Shown here: positions 15,599 through 23,869 of the stretch, in pieces
Position numbering within the stretch: position 1 is the first letter of the stretch
How the letters are laid out: the number at the start of each line of letters is the position of its first letter
From: an uncultured Oscillospiraceae bacterium
GTDB taxonomy: Bacteria > Bacillota > Clostridia > Oscillospirales > Oscillospiraceae
Length of the DNA stretch: 64,000 bases
Assembly (NCBI GenBank): GCA_910585735.1
Contig: CAJUEU010000003.1
Coordinates: forward strand, 30,501-94,500
Direction: 5' to 3'
The notes under the pieces: generated by a model
The model's input: only the letters and a program-made list of their open reading frames with translations
What the model was told of the DNA's origin: nothing
Databases searched by the model: none
Translations under genes and position numbers: made by a program

Positions 15599-16936
15599 TT
15601 ACAGAAACTCAAACCCCACCGTTTCCACGCTCCGCTCCATCCCGCCGCCCGGCAGCCCCACGCCGTCCACTGTCATCTCTCCAAGCTGGTTGTCGTAGGG
15701 GTCGTGTCGGTAGCAGGGGTCGGGGGGCGTAAGGGGAGCCTGAAAGACCGAGTTGGCCACCATCCGCTGAGGGTCCAGGTTGCCGAAGTAGTGCCTGCGG
15801 CGGTCCTCCTCCCCCTGCCGCCGGGCCCCGGAGCCAAAGGAGGGGTCGGCGTAGAGCCAGCCGTGGGGCGCGATGTAGAACCTGCACCAGTCGTGGCACC
15901 CCGCACTGTCCGGCTGGACCGACAGGCCGCTCTGCCATTGGGCGGGGATGCCCGCGATCCGGCACAGGGTGATGAACAGCAGGGCCATCACCCCGCAGTC
16001 TCCCCGGCCCGAGAGGGCGCAGTGCTCGGCGATGCTGGCGTCCAGCAGAGCGTAGGAGGGCTGAAAGCGGTAGTCGATGCGTTCGGTGACATACTGGTAA
16101 ATGGCGTGAGCCTTCTCCAAAGCGGTTTTGCAGTCCTTGGTGATTTCCTGACATAAGGCACGGAGATAGGGAGTAAAGGCGATGTGGGGCAGCTCCTCCC
16201 CGGTGTCAAAGTCGGGCTGGACCAAATCGCAGGGGAGGGAAAGGGCGTCCACATAGCTTGCCCGGTGGGTGTAGTGGTAGACCACCTCAAAGCTGTCCCG
16301 GTCACAGCACTCCCAGTAGATGGTCCGGGCAGGGGAATCCGCGGGGGCGAGGACATACCCCGGCGTGGCAGAGAGAATTTCTATCTCCGCCTGCTGGGGG
16401 CAGTCTGCCGGGAAGGGAAGCCAGGCCTGGACCTTTTTGCCGCCCGCCGGAGCCTTGGAGCGAATGGTGTGCTTGATGGTGATGACGGCGGTGAGGGAGC
16501 CCTCGGCTTTCATCCGGGAGAGCATTTCGTTTCTCCGGGTGTGGTCCTCGATTTTGTGCTTCAGGCCGGGGGCCTCAGCGGGATAATTCCGCAGAGCGCC
16601 CACAAAGCTGCCGATGTACCGCTCCTCGCCGTTCACATACCGCCAGTCGATGCGCCCGCTGTCCACCAGGGCGTCAAACTGCGCCGCAGTGCAGTCAGCC
16701 CACTCCTCCCGAAGCAGGGAAAGGGCCTGGGCCCTGGTGTAGGGGTAGTTGCTCTCCAGCCGGGCGAGCCGGTCTTCCTCGCACCGAAGCCGGGCGGCCA
16801 ACTCAGGGGTACAGCCCCGGTCCAGATAGCCCCGGATGAGGTCCCTGGCCCGGTCCAGTTCCCCCGCGGCCACCCGCCGGGCCACATCGGCTGGCAGGGG
16901 AAAGTGAAGATAGAGGTAGTCCTTATTTTCCATCAT
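15599..16936 (-). CDS. Transglutaminase-like cysteine protease-fold protein
   Basis: 445 residues from the ATG at 16936 (MMENKDYLYLHF), preceded by AAAGGAAG. The C-terminal third is a transglutaminase core with its triad: Cys314 in GRGDCGVMALLF, His348 in GCHDWCRFYI and Asp364 in WLYADPSFG. The N-terminal half has no recognised domain; a beta-rich stretch near 160-240 resembles the strand domain that often precedes such cores. No signal peptide, so it should be cytoplasmic. Members act as peptidases or amidases; the substrate is unknown. It overlaps the acyltransferase gene upstream by 14 nt and is the last gene of the aspS transcription unit. Confidence 0.8.
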   Translation of the reverse strand: MMENKDYLYLHFPLPADVARRVAAGELDRARDLIRGYLDRGCTPELAARLRCEEDRLARLESNYPYTRAQALSLLREEWADCTAAQFDALVDSGRIDWRYVNGEERYIGSFVGALRNYPAEAPGLKHKIEDHTRRNEMLSRMKAEGSLTAVITIKHTIRSKAPAGGKKVQAWLPFPADCPQQAEIEILSATPGYVLAPADSPARTIYWECCDRDSFEVVYHYTHRASYVDALSLPCDLVQPDFDTGEELPHIAFTPYLRALCQEITKDCKTALEKAHAIYQYVTERIDYRFQPSYALLDASIAEHCALSGRGDCGVMALLFITLCRIAGIPAQWQSGLSVQPDSAGCHDWCRFYIAPHGWLYADPSFGSGARRQGEEDRRRHYFGNLDPQRMVANSVFQAPLTPPDPCYRHDPYDNQLGEMTVDGVGLPGGGMERSVETVGFEFL

Positions 16937-17972
16937 AGGATGATCTTCCTTTCTTTGCTTTCCCACGTATCCCGTCACACAGCTTTTTCAGCCCCCAGGC
17001 CAGAGCCACGGCCAGCAGCACCGCCAGGCCGTTGAGCTCCACAGAGCCCTGGTGGTTGGGAAATACCGCCCGGCCTAAAAAGCCCAGCAGCCGCTCGTGG
17101 ATGAGATAGATCTCCAGGGTGATGCCGCCCAGAGCTCCCAACAGCCGCTGAATCCATCCATCTTTGGGAATCCAGGCCAGGAGCGTCGCTACCCCCAGGG
17201 AGAGAAACAGGCTGAGGGGAAGGAGGGGCAAAAGCCGCAGGTACCAAGGTTCTGTTATGGTCCAAACGGCCAGGGAAAGCCCTGTCCCAAGCCCGCAGAC
17301 CACAAGGGTGGGGAAAGCTTTCAGTGGCCGGCCCTCTTTCACCAGAGGAGCCAGGAAGCACCCAACCAAAAATACGGGGATTCGAAACAGAAGCCCATAG
17401 ATGCGGAAAAACAGCGGCCGGGCTGTGAGAAACATAAGCCGGGACAGGGCCAAGCTCCCCGCCACCAGCAGAAGGGCCCAAAGCCAGCGGTACTTGGACT
17501 TGACCACCCGGTATAAGAAGGGGTAGGCCAGGTAACACAGCAGAATAAAGGCCACAAACCAGTTGCTCAGGTCTCCATCCCGGAAAAGGCTCACAAAGGT
17601 AAGGTTCCGCAGGGAGGCTCCCAAGCCCTGAAGCCCTAAAAGACACCGGGAGCCCTCGTAGACCAGGGCGGCCAAAAGATAGGGCAGCAGCACCCGGAGG
17701 GCCCGCTTTTGATAAAAGCGGAGAGGGACGCTGTCCCTCTCCATGGAATAATACAGGCCCAGACCGGAGAGCAGCAGAAACACATCCACTCCGGCGTAGC
17801 CCATGGTTTTCACAAGCCGCAGAGGCTCCCCGGGCAGGGTAAGGGTAGAGTGGAAGAGCATGATCCAGAGAATGGACAGACCAAACAGCCCCGAACGCTG
17901 GGAGCTGAGCACGTTCAGGTCTGTCTGGCCCAATGACTGTATGGTGTGATTTTTTGGGCGGGAGGAGGCCAC
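16923..17972 (-). CDS. Membrane acyltransferase, acyltransferase-3 (OafA/YrhL-like) family
   Basis: 349 residues, GTG start at 17972 behind GAGG, with roughly ten membrane segments. The early segment LSILWIMLFHS carries the family's catalytic His, followed by YAGVDVFLLLSGLGLYYS and the basic FYQKRALRVLLPY, all typical of acyltransferase-3 proteins that O-acetylate cell-surface glycans. The first about 25 residues are soluble. It begins 3 bases after the aspS stop and overlaps the transglutaminase-like gene by 14 nt, so the three genes are co-transcribed. The acyl acceptor is unknown. Confidence 0.82.
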   Translation of the reverse strand: MASSRPKNHTIQSLGQTDLNVLSSQRSGLFGLSILWIMLFHSTLTLPGEPLRLVKTMGYAGVDVFLLLSGLGLYYSMERDSVPLRFYQKRALRVLLPYLLAALVYEGSRCLLGLQGLGASLRNLTFVSLFRDGDLSNWFVAFILLCYLAYPFLYRVVKSKYRWLWALLLVAGSLALSRLMFLTARPLFFRIYGLLFRIPVFLVGCFLAPLVKEGRPLKAFPTLVVCGLGTGLSLAVWTITEPWYLRLLPLLPLSLFLSLGVATLLAWIPKDGWIQRLLGALGGITLEIYLIHERLLGFLGRAVFPNHQGSVELNGLAVLLAVALAWGLKKLCDGIRGKAKKGRSSYDGK

Positions 17973-17975
17973 GGA

Positions 17976-19766
17976 TCAGTCCTCTTCCCGGGCGGTGACG
18001 GCAATGCTCAGCTCAGCGAGCTGCTTGTCGGTGACAAAGCTGGGCGCATCCATCATCAGGTCCTGGGCGTTCTTGTTCATGGGGAAGGGAATGATCTCCC
18101 GGATGGAGTCCTCTCCCGCCAGGAGCATGACCATACGGTCCACCCCGGGGGCGATGCCGGCGTGGGGAGGCGCACCGTAAGTAAAGGCGTTGTACATAGC
18201 GGGGAATTTGGCCTTTACGTCTTCCTCGCCCAGGCCCACCAGCTTAAAGGCCTCCACCATGATCTCCGGGTCGTGGTTCCGCACGGCGCCGGAGGACAGC
18301 TCTACCCCGTTGCACACCAGGTCGTACTGGTCGGCGGTAATGGAGAGGGGGTCCAGCTCCCCCTTGGCGGCCTTGTCCAGAACCTCCAGCCCCCCCGAGG
18401 GCATGGAGAAGGGGTTGTGGCAGAACTCCAGCTCGCCCGACTCCTCCCCGATCTCGTACATGGGGAAGTCCACGATCCAGCAGAAGGTATATTGCTCTTT
18501 TTGGAAGTGGTTGGGGCAGAAGGCACCCAGCATTTTAAGGAGCACACCGGCGGTCTTCTGCGCCGCGCCCAGCTTCCCGGCGGAGAGGCCCACGAAGCAC
18601 CCGGGGGTGAGGCCCAGGGCCTCCACCACGGCGTCCTTCTTCTCCTGGACGAACTTGGCGATGCCGCCCACCAGCTCCTTGTTCTCGTCGTAGCGGAACC
18701 AGTAGGCCTTGTTCCCCGCCTGGACCTCCACATCGGCGCAGAGCTTGTCGATCTGCTTTCGGGTCCCCTCGAAGCCAGAGACCACCACCGCCTTCACGGT
18801 GTTTCCGGCAAAGGGCTCAAAGCCGCAGTCAGCGAGAAGAGCCGTGGCGTCCTGTACGGTGAGGTCGATGCGCAGGTCGGGCTTGTCCGAGCCATAGGTC
18901 TCCATAGCCTCCCGGTAGGGAATGCGCTTAAAGGGGGCGGGGGAGGCGGTATTGTACTTGCCGTACTTGGCAAAGATGGGGGGCAGTACGTCCTCCAGCA
19001 CGGCGAACACGTCCTCCTGGCTTGCAAAGGCCATCTCCATGTCCAGCTGGTAGAACTCGCCGGGGGAGCGGTCTCCCCGGGCGTCCTCGTCCCGGAAGCA
19101 GGGGGCGATCTGGAAGTACTTGTCAAAGCCGGAGGCCATGAGCAGCTGCTTGAACTGCTGGGGGGCCTGGGGCAGGGCGTAGAACTTGCCGGGGTGCTTC
19201 CGGGCGGGGACCAGGTAGTCCCGGGCCCCCTCGGGGGAGGAGGCGGTGAGGATGGGGGTGGTGATCTCCATAAAGCCGTGGTCGATCATGGAAGCGCGCA
19301 GAGCGGCTACCACCTGGGAACGGAGAATGATGTTGGCTTTCACCTCGGGATTTCTGAGATCCAGATAGCGGTATTTCAGCCGGGCAGTCTCGTCCGCCTC
19401 CCGGGAGCGGTTCACCGGGAAGGGAAGCTCATTGTGGCGGCACTTACCCAGCACGGTCAGGCTCTGAGGTACCACCTCAATGTCCCCGGTGGGCATGTTG
19501 GGATTCTTGCTGTCCCGCTCCCGCACTACGCCCGTGACCTGCACGGTGGACTCCTTGTTCAGGGCCTTGAAGCTTTTGACCATCTCCTCGGTCTCGCACA
19601 CCACCTGGGTGGTGCCGTAAAAATCCCGGAGAACGGCAAAGCCCAGCTCGCCGCCCACCTCCCGGAAATTGTCCAGAAAGCCCGAGAGGGTCACGGTCTT
19701 GGCCACATCGGCCATCCGCAGCTCTCCGCAGTTGTGGGTGCGGTAAGCGGTCTTGCGCTGATCCAT
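17976..19766 (-). CDS. aspS: Aspartyl-tRNA synthetase (bacterial type)
   Basis: 596 residues from the ATG at 19766 (MDQRKTAYRTHNCGEL), which has AGGAG upstream. It contains an N-terminal OB-fold anticodon domain, class II motif 2 (FRDEDARGDRSPGEFYQLD), an inserted GAD domain typical of bacterial AspRS (around 290-430), and motif 3 (GIAPGVDRMVMLLAGEDSIR). It charges tRNA-Asp; whether it also charges tRNA-Asn cannot be told from this window because no gatCAB or asnS gene is present. It leads a unit with the acyltransferase and transglutaminase-like genes. Confidence 0.97.
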   Translation of the reverse strand: MDQRKTAYRTHNCGELRMADVAKTVTLSGFLDNFREVGGELGFAVLRDFYGTTQVVCETEEMVKSFKALNKESTVQVTGVVRERDSKNPNMPTGDIEVVPQSLTVLGKCRHNELPFPVNRSREADETARLKYRYLDLRNPEVKANIILRSQVVAALRASMIDHGFMEITTPILTASSPEGARDYLVPARKHPGKFYALPQAPQQFKQLLMASGFDKYFQIAPCFRDEDARGDRSPGEFYQLDMEMAFASQEDVFAVLEDVLPPIFAKYGKYNTASPAPFKRIPYREAMETYGSDKPDLRIDLTVQDATALLADCGFEPFAGNTVKAVVVSGFEGTRKQIDKLCADVEVQAGNKAYWFRYDENKELVGGIAKFVQEKKDAVVEALGLTPGCFVGLSAGKLGAAQKTAGVLLKMLGAFCPNHFQKEQYTFCWIVDFPMYEIGEESGELEFCHNPFSMPSGGLEVLDKAAKGELDPLSITADQYDLVCNGVELSSGAVRNHDPEIMVEAFKLVGLGEEDVKAKFPAMYNAFTYGAPPHAGIAPGVDRMVMLLAGEDSIREIIPFPMNKNAQDLMMDAPSFVTDKQLAELSIAVTAREED

Positions 19767-19818
19767 GAAAACCAACTCCTAAATGTAATATATGTACAAG
19801 AAATTGCTTTTTGTTATC

Positions 19819-20808
19819 TTATCTGGCCATAGCGGGGGCCGCCGCGTCGGCCAGCAGGGGCTCCCCGTCCCGCAGGTCGATGAGGCGGGAGTAGTAGACC
19901 TGGAGGTTGAAGGTGCCGTAGGCCTGGGTCCCCATGCTTCGGGTCACGCCCAGGTTGGAAAGGGCGTTGTCGGTCACATAGTCCAGAAAGGTTTGCTCCC
20001 CGTCGGCGCCGTAAGTATTGAACCAGTTGAATTCAATGTTGTTGTACTCGCATACGTACTCCAAAAAGGCGATAAGCTCGTTGACCTCTTTCAGGTACTT
20101 CTCCGCAGTGACTCCATTGGTAAAGAAAGCGGTGGAGGGAGTGGTCCGGGCGGCCAGGAAGGGGGTGTAATCGGCCAGCTGGGACAGGACCCGCATTTCG
20201 GGCCGGATGATCCGGGCCACCATAGCGGCGGCCTCTGCCCGGCTCAAAGTACGGCTGGGAGAAAAGGTGCCATAAGGGTCCATGCCGGTGAGGATCCCTG
20301 CCCGGAAAAACCGCAGGACGTTTTCATCGTTGGTGTCGGGGAGAAAGCTGATCTCCTGAATGGGAGGAAGCTGACTGTCGTCCAGCACGGCCCCCAGCAT
20401 CTCCAAAAACCGGCCCCGGGTGGCCCAGATCCCCGGGGTGATCCCCAGCTCCAGGTCCTCCAGATAGCTCAGCATGGGCGCATACCATAGCTCCCCGGGC
20501 TTGGCCTCAGAAATGGTCTCGCCGGCCAGGGCGGCCCGGAGCCGCGCGGCCAAGGTGGCGGCCTGCTCCTCGGTAAGAAGGCCGAAGGGGGAGAATACGG
20601 TGGGCTCTACCCCCACCATGATATTGGAGGTGGAGCAGATCACGATGGGCTCGTAGTACCACTCACCCTCCTTCACGTCCCGAAAGTCGGGATACTCCTG
20701 CACGGCGGGAAAAAGGACCTCTTCCTGTCCGGGCTCGCCTTCGGCATGAACCGAGAGGGGGGTGACGGCCAGCACGGCGGCCAGAAGAAACGCGGCAAAT
20801 TTTTTCAA
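19819..20808 (-). CDS. Secreted SLH-domain protein
   Basis: 329 residues from a TTG at 20808 with GGAGGTCA upstream. A Sec signal peptide (MKKFAAFLLAAVLAVTPLSVHA) precedes repeats related to S-layer homology domains: YPDFRDVKEGEWYYEPI (39-55), a second degraded copy near 104-130, and GILTGMDPYGTFSPSRTLSR (about 171-190), a clear SLH C-terminal half. Residues 195-329 match no family that I recognise, though TNGVTAEKYLKEVNELIAF recalls the N-terminal helices of foldases. SLH domains bind pyruvylated wall polymer, so it is probably surface-attached. It has its own ribosome site and lies downstream of hisS with a 139-bp gap. Confidence 0.75.
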   Translation of the reverse strand: MKKFAAFLLAAVLAVTPLSVHAEGEPGQEEVLFPAVQEYPDFRDVKEGEWYYEPIVICSTSNIMVGVEPTVFSPFGLLTEEQAATLAARLRAALAGETISEAKPGELWYAPMLSYLEDLELGITPGIWATRGRFLEMLGAVLDDSQLPPIQEISFLPDTNDENVLRFFRAGILTGMDPYGTFSPSRTLSRAEAAAMVARIIRPEMRVLSQLADYTPFLAARTTPSTAFFTNGVTAEKYLKEVNELIAFLEYVCEYNNIEFNWFNTYGADGEQTFLDYVTDNALSNLGVTRSMGTQAYGTFNLQVYYSRLIDLRDGEPLLADAAAPAMAR

Positions 20809-20947
20809 GGGAATGACCTCCTTTTTATAGGTACTTCTTTGACGACAGGCGGTCTAAAATGTTCCATAAAATCGAAGAAAAATCAAAGTAAAAGAGAAGG
20901 GGAGACCTTCGTCCAAAACAGGCGGCCCACGGAAAAAAGGGGCAGGG

Positions 20948-22303
20948 TCAGCCTGTTACCACCTGGCCCCGGTTCTTCTCCGCCACCCGCTCCAAAAGCC
21001 AATGGGGGGCGTCCACAAGGGCCACCTTCTCCTGATTGCCTGAGACCATGTCCTTCAGGGAGACTACGCCGTTTGCCGCCTCGTCCTCCCCCAGGAAGGC
21101 CACATAGGGGACCCCGATCTTGTCGGCGTAGTTCATCTTTGCCTTGAATTTTTTGGGTTCGGTGTAGAGCTGGGCCCGCACCCCGGCGCTCCGGCAGGCG
21201 GTGGCAAAGCTGATGGCGGGGGAGAGGTCCTCGGTCATGGGGAGGACCAGCACATCGCAGGGGGCGGTGGGCAGGTCCCCGTTCAGCATCCCTTGCTCCT
21301 GCAGAACGTAGAACAGCCGGGTCAATCCAATGGCAATTCCTACGCCGGGGAGTTGTTTTTCGGTATAATATGACCCGAGGTTATCGTACCGGCCCCCTGA
21401 GCAGATGGCGCCCACCTCGGGATGGTCCAGCATAAAGGTCTCGTACACCGTGCCGGTGTAGTAGTCCAGACCCCGGGCGATGGTGAGGTCCACGGCGAAA
21501 TTCTCCTGGGGGACCCCAAAGTCGGAGAGATACTTCACCACAGTATTCAGCTCGTCAAGGCCCTGGTCAAAGACCTCGTTCCGGCCCCGGTACCCCTCCA
21601 GGGCGGAGAGCACCTCCTGATTGGAGCCGCTGATGGCCATAAACGCCACAATATCGCCCACGGCGTCCTGGTCCAATCCTAAGTCATCGTGGAGCATGAG
21701 CCCCACCTTCTCAGCCCCGATCTTGGGGAGCTTGTCCACCGTCCGCATAATGTCCCCGGCCCGGTGCTCCCAGCCCAGCATGGCGTAAAAGCCGTTGAGG
21801 AGCTTTCGGTTGTTCACCCGGATCTGAAAACGGTTCAGTCCCAGAGCGGTGAAGGTGTGGTAGATAATGGCCGGGATCTCGGCCTCGTTGATAATGTCCA
21901 GGCTCCCGTCTCCGATGATGTCGATGTCGGCCTGGTAGAACTCCCGGAACCGGCCCCGCTGGGCCCGCTCCCCCCGGTAGACCTTGCCGATCTGGTACCG
22001 GCGGAAGGGAAAGGAGAGCTCATTGTAGTGGAGGGCCACATACTTGGCCAGGGGCACCGTCAGGTCAAAACGGAGGGACAGGTCGCTGTCCCCCTTCTCA
22101 AAGCGGTAGATCTGCTTCTCGGTCTCGCCCCCGGCCTTGGCCAGCAGGACCTCGCTGGCCTCGATCACCGGGGTGTCCAAAGCTGTGAAGCCGTACCGGC
22201 GGTAGGTGTCCTCAATAATGCCCTTCACCCGCTCGAACTGGGCTTGCTGCCTGGGCAGCAGCTCCATAAAGCCGGACAGGGTCCTTGCTTTTACGCGTTC
22301 CAT
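20948..22303 (-). CDS. hisS: Histidyl-tRNA synthetase
   Basis: About 451 residues from the ATG at 22303 (MERVKARTLSGFMELLP). An in-frame ATG at 22315 lies only one base from the AAAGGA site and is less likely. Class II features are present: LRFDLTVPLAKYVA (motif 1 region), motif 2 in YRGERAQRGRFREFYQADID, and the histidine-specific signature ARGLDYYTGTVYE, then the C-terminal anticodon domain starting near DVLVLPMTEDL. It lacks the common PRGTxD start of most bacterial HisRS and seems closer to the minor branch with GFxELLP. It charges tRNA-His. It follows mgsA-like after a repeat-rich gap. Confidence 0.95.
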   Translation of the reverse strand: MERVKARTLSGFMELLPRQQAQFERVKGIIEDTYRRYGFTALDTPVIEASEVLLAKAGGETEKQIYRFEKGDSDLSLRFDLTVPLAKYVALHYNELSFPFRRYQIGKVYRGERAQRGRFREFYQADIDIIGDGSLDIINEAEIPAIIYHTFTALGLNRFQIRVNNRKLLNGFYAMLGWEHRAGDIMRTVDKLPKIGAEKVGLMLHDDLGLDQDAVGDIVAFMAISGSNQEVLSALEGYRGRNEVFDQGLDELNTVVKYLSDFGVPQENFAVDLTIARGLDYYTGTVYETFMLDHPEVGAICSGGRYDNLGSYYTEKQLPGVGIAIGLTRLFYVLQEQGMLNGDLPTAPCDVLVLPMTEDLSPAISFATACRSAGVRAQLYTEPKKFKAKMNYADKIGVPYVAFLGEDEAANGVVSLKDMVSGNQEKVALVDAPHWLLERVAEKNRGQVVTG

Positions 22304-22319
22304 AGTATCGTTCATTTCC

Positions 22320-22490
22320 TTTCTGGGGCCACGCCGCAAAAAATGGCCCCGAACAAAAGAGTCCCCGGGCAACTTATTTGCCCGGGGGAAACGCCACTCG
22401 GCAGAGCCGAATGGCGTGACAACGGCATAGCCGTTGCCCTGGGGCCTACGCCAAAAACCTGCCCCCGGCAGGTTTTCCTTACGCTGCGGC
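22320..22490. repeat. Cluster of intergenic hairpins (REP-like units)
   Basis: Between mgsA-like and hisS lie four consecutive inverted repeats: GCCCGGG units around 22367-22388, a stem around ACGCCACTCGGC/GCCGAATGGCGT, AACGGCATAGCCGTT, and AAAACCTGCCCCCGGCAGGTTTT. The last unit and its flanks (22444-22489) recur almost identically at 30532-30574. Confidence 0.65.
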
Positions 22491-22907
22491 TTACAGGGCA
22501 AAGGGCGCGATGCCCGGCCGGACCACCTCGCGCCAGTCCAGGTCGCCCCGGGCCAGACCCAGGATCAGCATTTCGGCAGTGGCCATGTTGGTGGCTACAG
22601 GGATGCTGTACTGGTCGCACAGCCGCATAACATGGTCCACGTCGGAATCCAGGTCATGGGACTGGGGGTCGTTGAAAAAGAGCACCATGTCGATCTCGTT
22701 GTAGGAGATCCGGGCGCCGATCTGCTGGGCACCGCCGTGCTGGTGGGAAAGGCACAGGGTCACCGGCAGCCCGGTGGCCTCAGAGACCAGCCGTCCTGTG
22801 GTGTTGGTAGCGCAGAGCTGATGCTTGCCCAGGATGCCCGAGTAGGCAATACAAAACTGGACCATCAGCTCCTTCTTTCGATCGTGGCTCATCAGCGCGA
22901 TATTCAT
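22491..22907 (-). CDS. mgsA: Methylglyoxal synthase-like protein with a substituted catalytic Asp
   Basis: 138 residues, close to family length. MgsA removes phosphate from dihydroxyacetone phosphate to give methylglyoxal. Conserved parts are ALMSHDRKKELM (His8-Asp9), TNTTGRLV (phosphate loop), FFNDP (Asp80) and ATNMATAEMLI. However, the family motif GGDQQxGA reads GGAQQIGA here: the Asp that acts as general base in E. coli MgsA (Asp71) is Ala60, encoded by GCC. The following HDPDV-type loop is also one residue shorter (SHDLDSDV). It is therefore either inactive, altered in activity, or a regulatory homologue. It follows minD by 68 bp, an arrangement related to the min-mgsA clusters of many Firmicutes. 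Confidence 0.8.
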   Translation of the reverse strand: MNIALMSHDRKKELMVQFCIAYSGILGKHQLCATNTTGRLVSEATGLPVTLCLSHQHGGAQQIGARISYNEIDMVLFFNDPQSHDLDSDVDHVMRLCDQYSIPVATNMATAEMLILGLARGDLDWREVVRPGIAPFAL

Positions 22908-22975
22908 TGTGCTCGACCTTCCTTTCCTGGAGAACTGTCCTTTACTTTATCCTTTTATGGCCCCTTGGGCCGTTC

Positions 22976-23716
22976 TCACTTAATTCTCATAACAGGCACC
23001 CGCCGCCCCTCGATCCTGAGGGCGATGTTTCGGTAGCCAATGGCGGCCCCCTTGCTGGAACGTAAAATCAGGGGATAGCCCTGATTGGCGGCCAGGGAGA
23101 CCTGGGGATCCTCGGGGACCACCCCTAGCAGGGGAAGTCCGGCGGTGTTCATGGCGTCGTCAATAGTGGCCCCCAACTGATGGAGCAGCTTTCGCTGGAC
23201 CCGGTTCACCACCAGGTGAATGTCCTCCACCTTGAACCGTCCCAGCTCGGTAACGGTACGCTGGGCATCCCGGAGGGCCGAGGCGTCGGCGGTGGAGACC
23301 ACGATGGCCCGGTCACAGCTCAACGCCGCCAGACGAAAGCCCTCTCCCAAGCCTGCGGGGGAGTCCAGCAAAATGTACCGAAATTTTTCCCGGGCCTGGG
23401 TCAGCAGGGCCTCCAGCTTGGATTCGCTGAACTGCTCGGACAGGGAGAAGGGGGCGGTGAGAAGGTAAAGCCCCCGGATCTGAGGGTGCTCTACCACAGC
23501 CCGCTCCAGAGAGCACCGGCCCTCCATCACGTCGGTAAAGTCCATCAGAGCCCGGTCGCTGAGCCCCAGCGCCAGGTCCAGGTTTCGCAGTCCCACGTCC
23601 ATGTCGATGCATAGGGTCGGGTGATCCAAAGCGGCCAGACAGGAGCCCACAGCCCCCACAAGAGAGGTCTTTCCTGTCCCGCCCTTGCCGGAGGTGACAG
23701 CGATCACAGTGGCCAT
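22976..23716 (-). CDS. minD: Septum-site protein MinD (ParA-family ATPase)
   Basis: 246 residues from the ATG at 23716 with GGGAGG upstream. The deviant Walker A motif SGKGGTGKTS (9-18) is at the N-terminus, the switch I region LCIDMDVGLRNLDLALGL matches MinD (family DxDxGLRNLD), and ILLDSPAGLG is the Walker B/DxPAG motif. MinD places the division inhibitor at the cell poles. No minC or minE is adjacent, and the C-terminus (EGRRVPVMRIK) lacks the usual amphipathic membrane helix ending, so membrane targeting is unclear. It heads a unit with the mgsA-like gene. Confidence 0.88.
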   Translation of the reverse strand: MATVIAVTSGKGGTGKTSLVGAVGSCLAALDHPTLCIDMDVGLRNLDLALGLSDRALMDFTDVMEGRCSLERAVVEHPQIRGLYLLTAPFSLSEQFSESKLEALLTQAREKFRYILLDSPAGLGEGFRLAALSCDRAIVVSTADASALRDAQRTVTELGRFKVEDIHLVVNRVQRKLLHQLGATIDDAMNTAGLPLLGVVPEDPQVSLAANQGYPLILRSSKGAAIGYRNIALRIEGRRVPVMRIK

Positions 23717-23869
23717 TTCGGAACCTCCCTCTCCTTCCTTTTTTGGCAAGCAGAGGACAGATAAGCTATCTGCCGCCATTATGGAATGATTATACCATGA
23801 AATGTGGCTTGTTTCAACGGTGTTTCCCATTTTTTACCGGGAAAATTTGTGGACTTTTTTGAAATTTCT

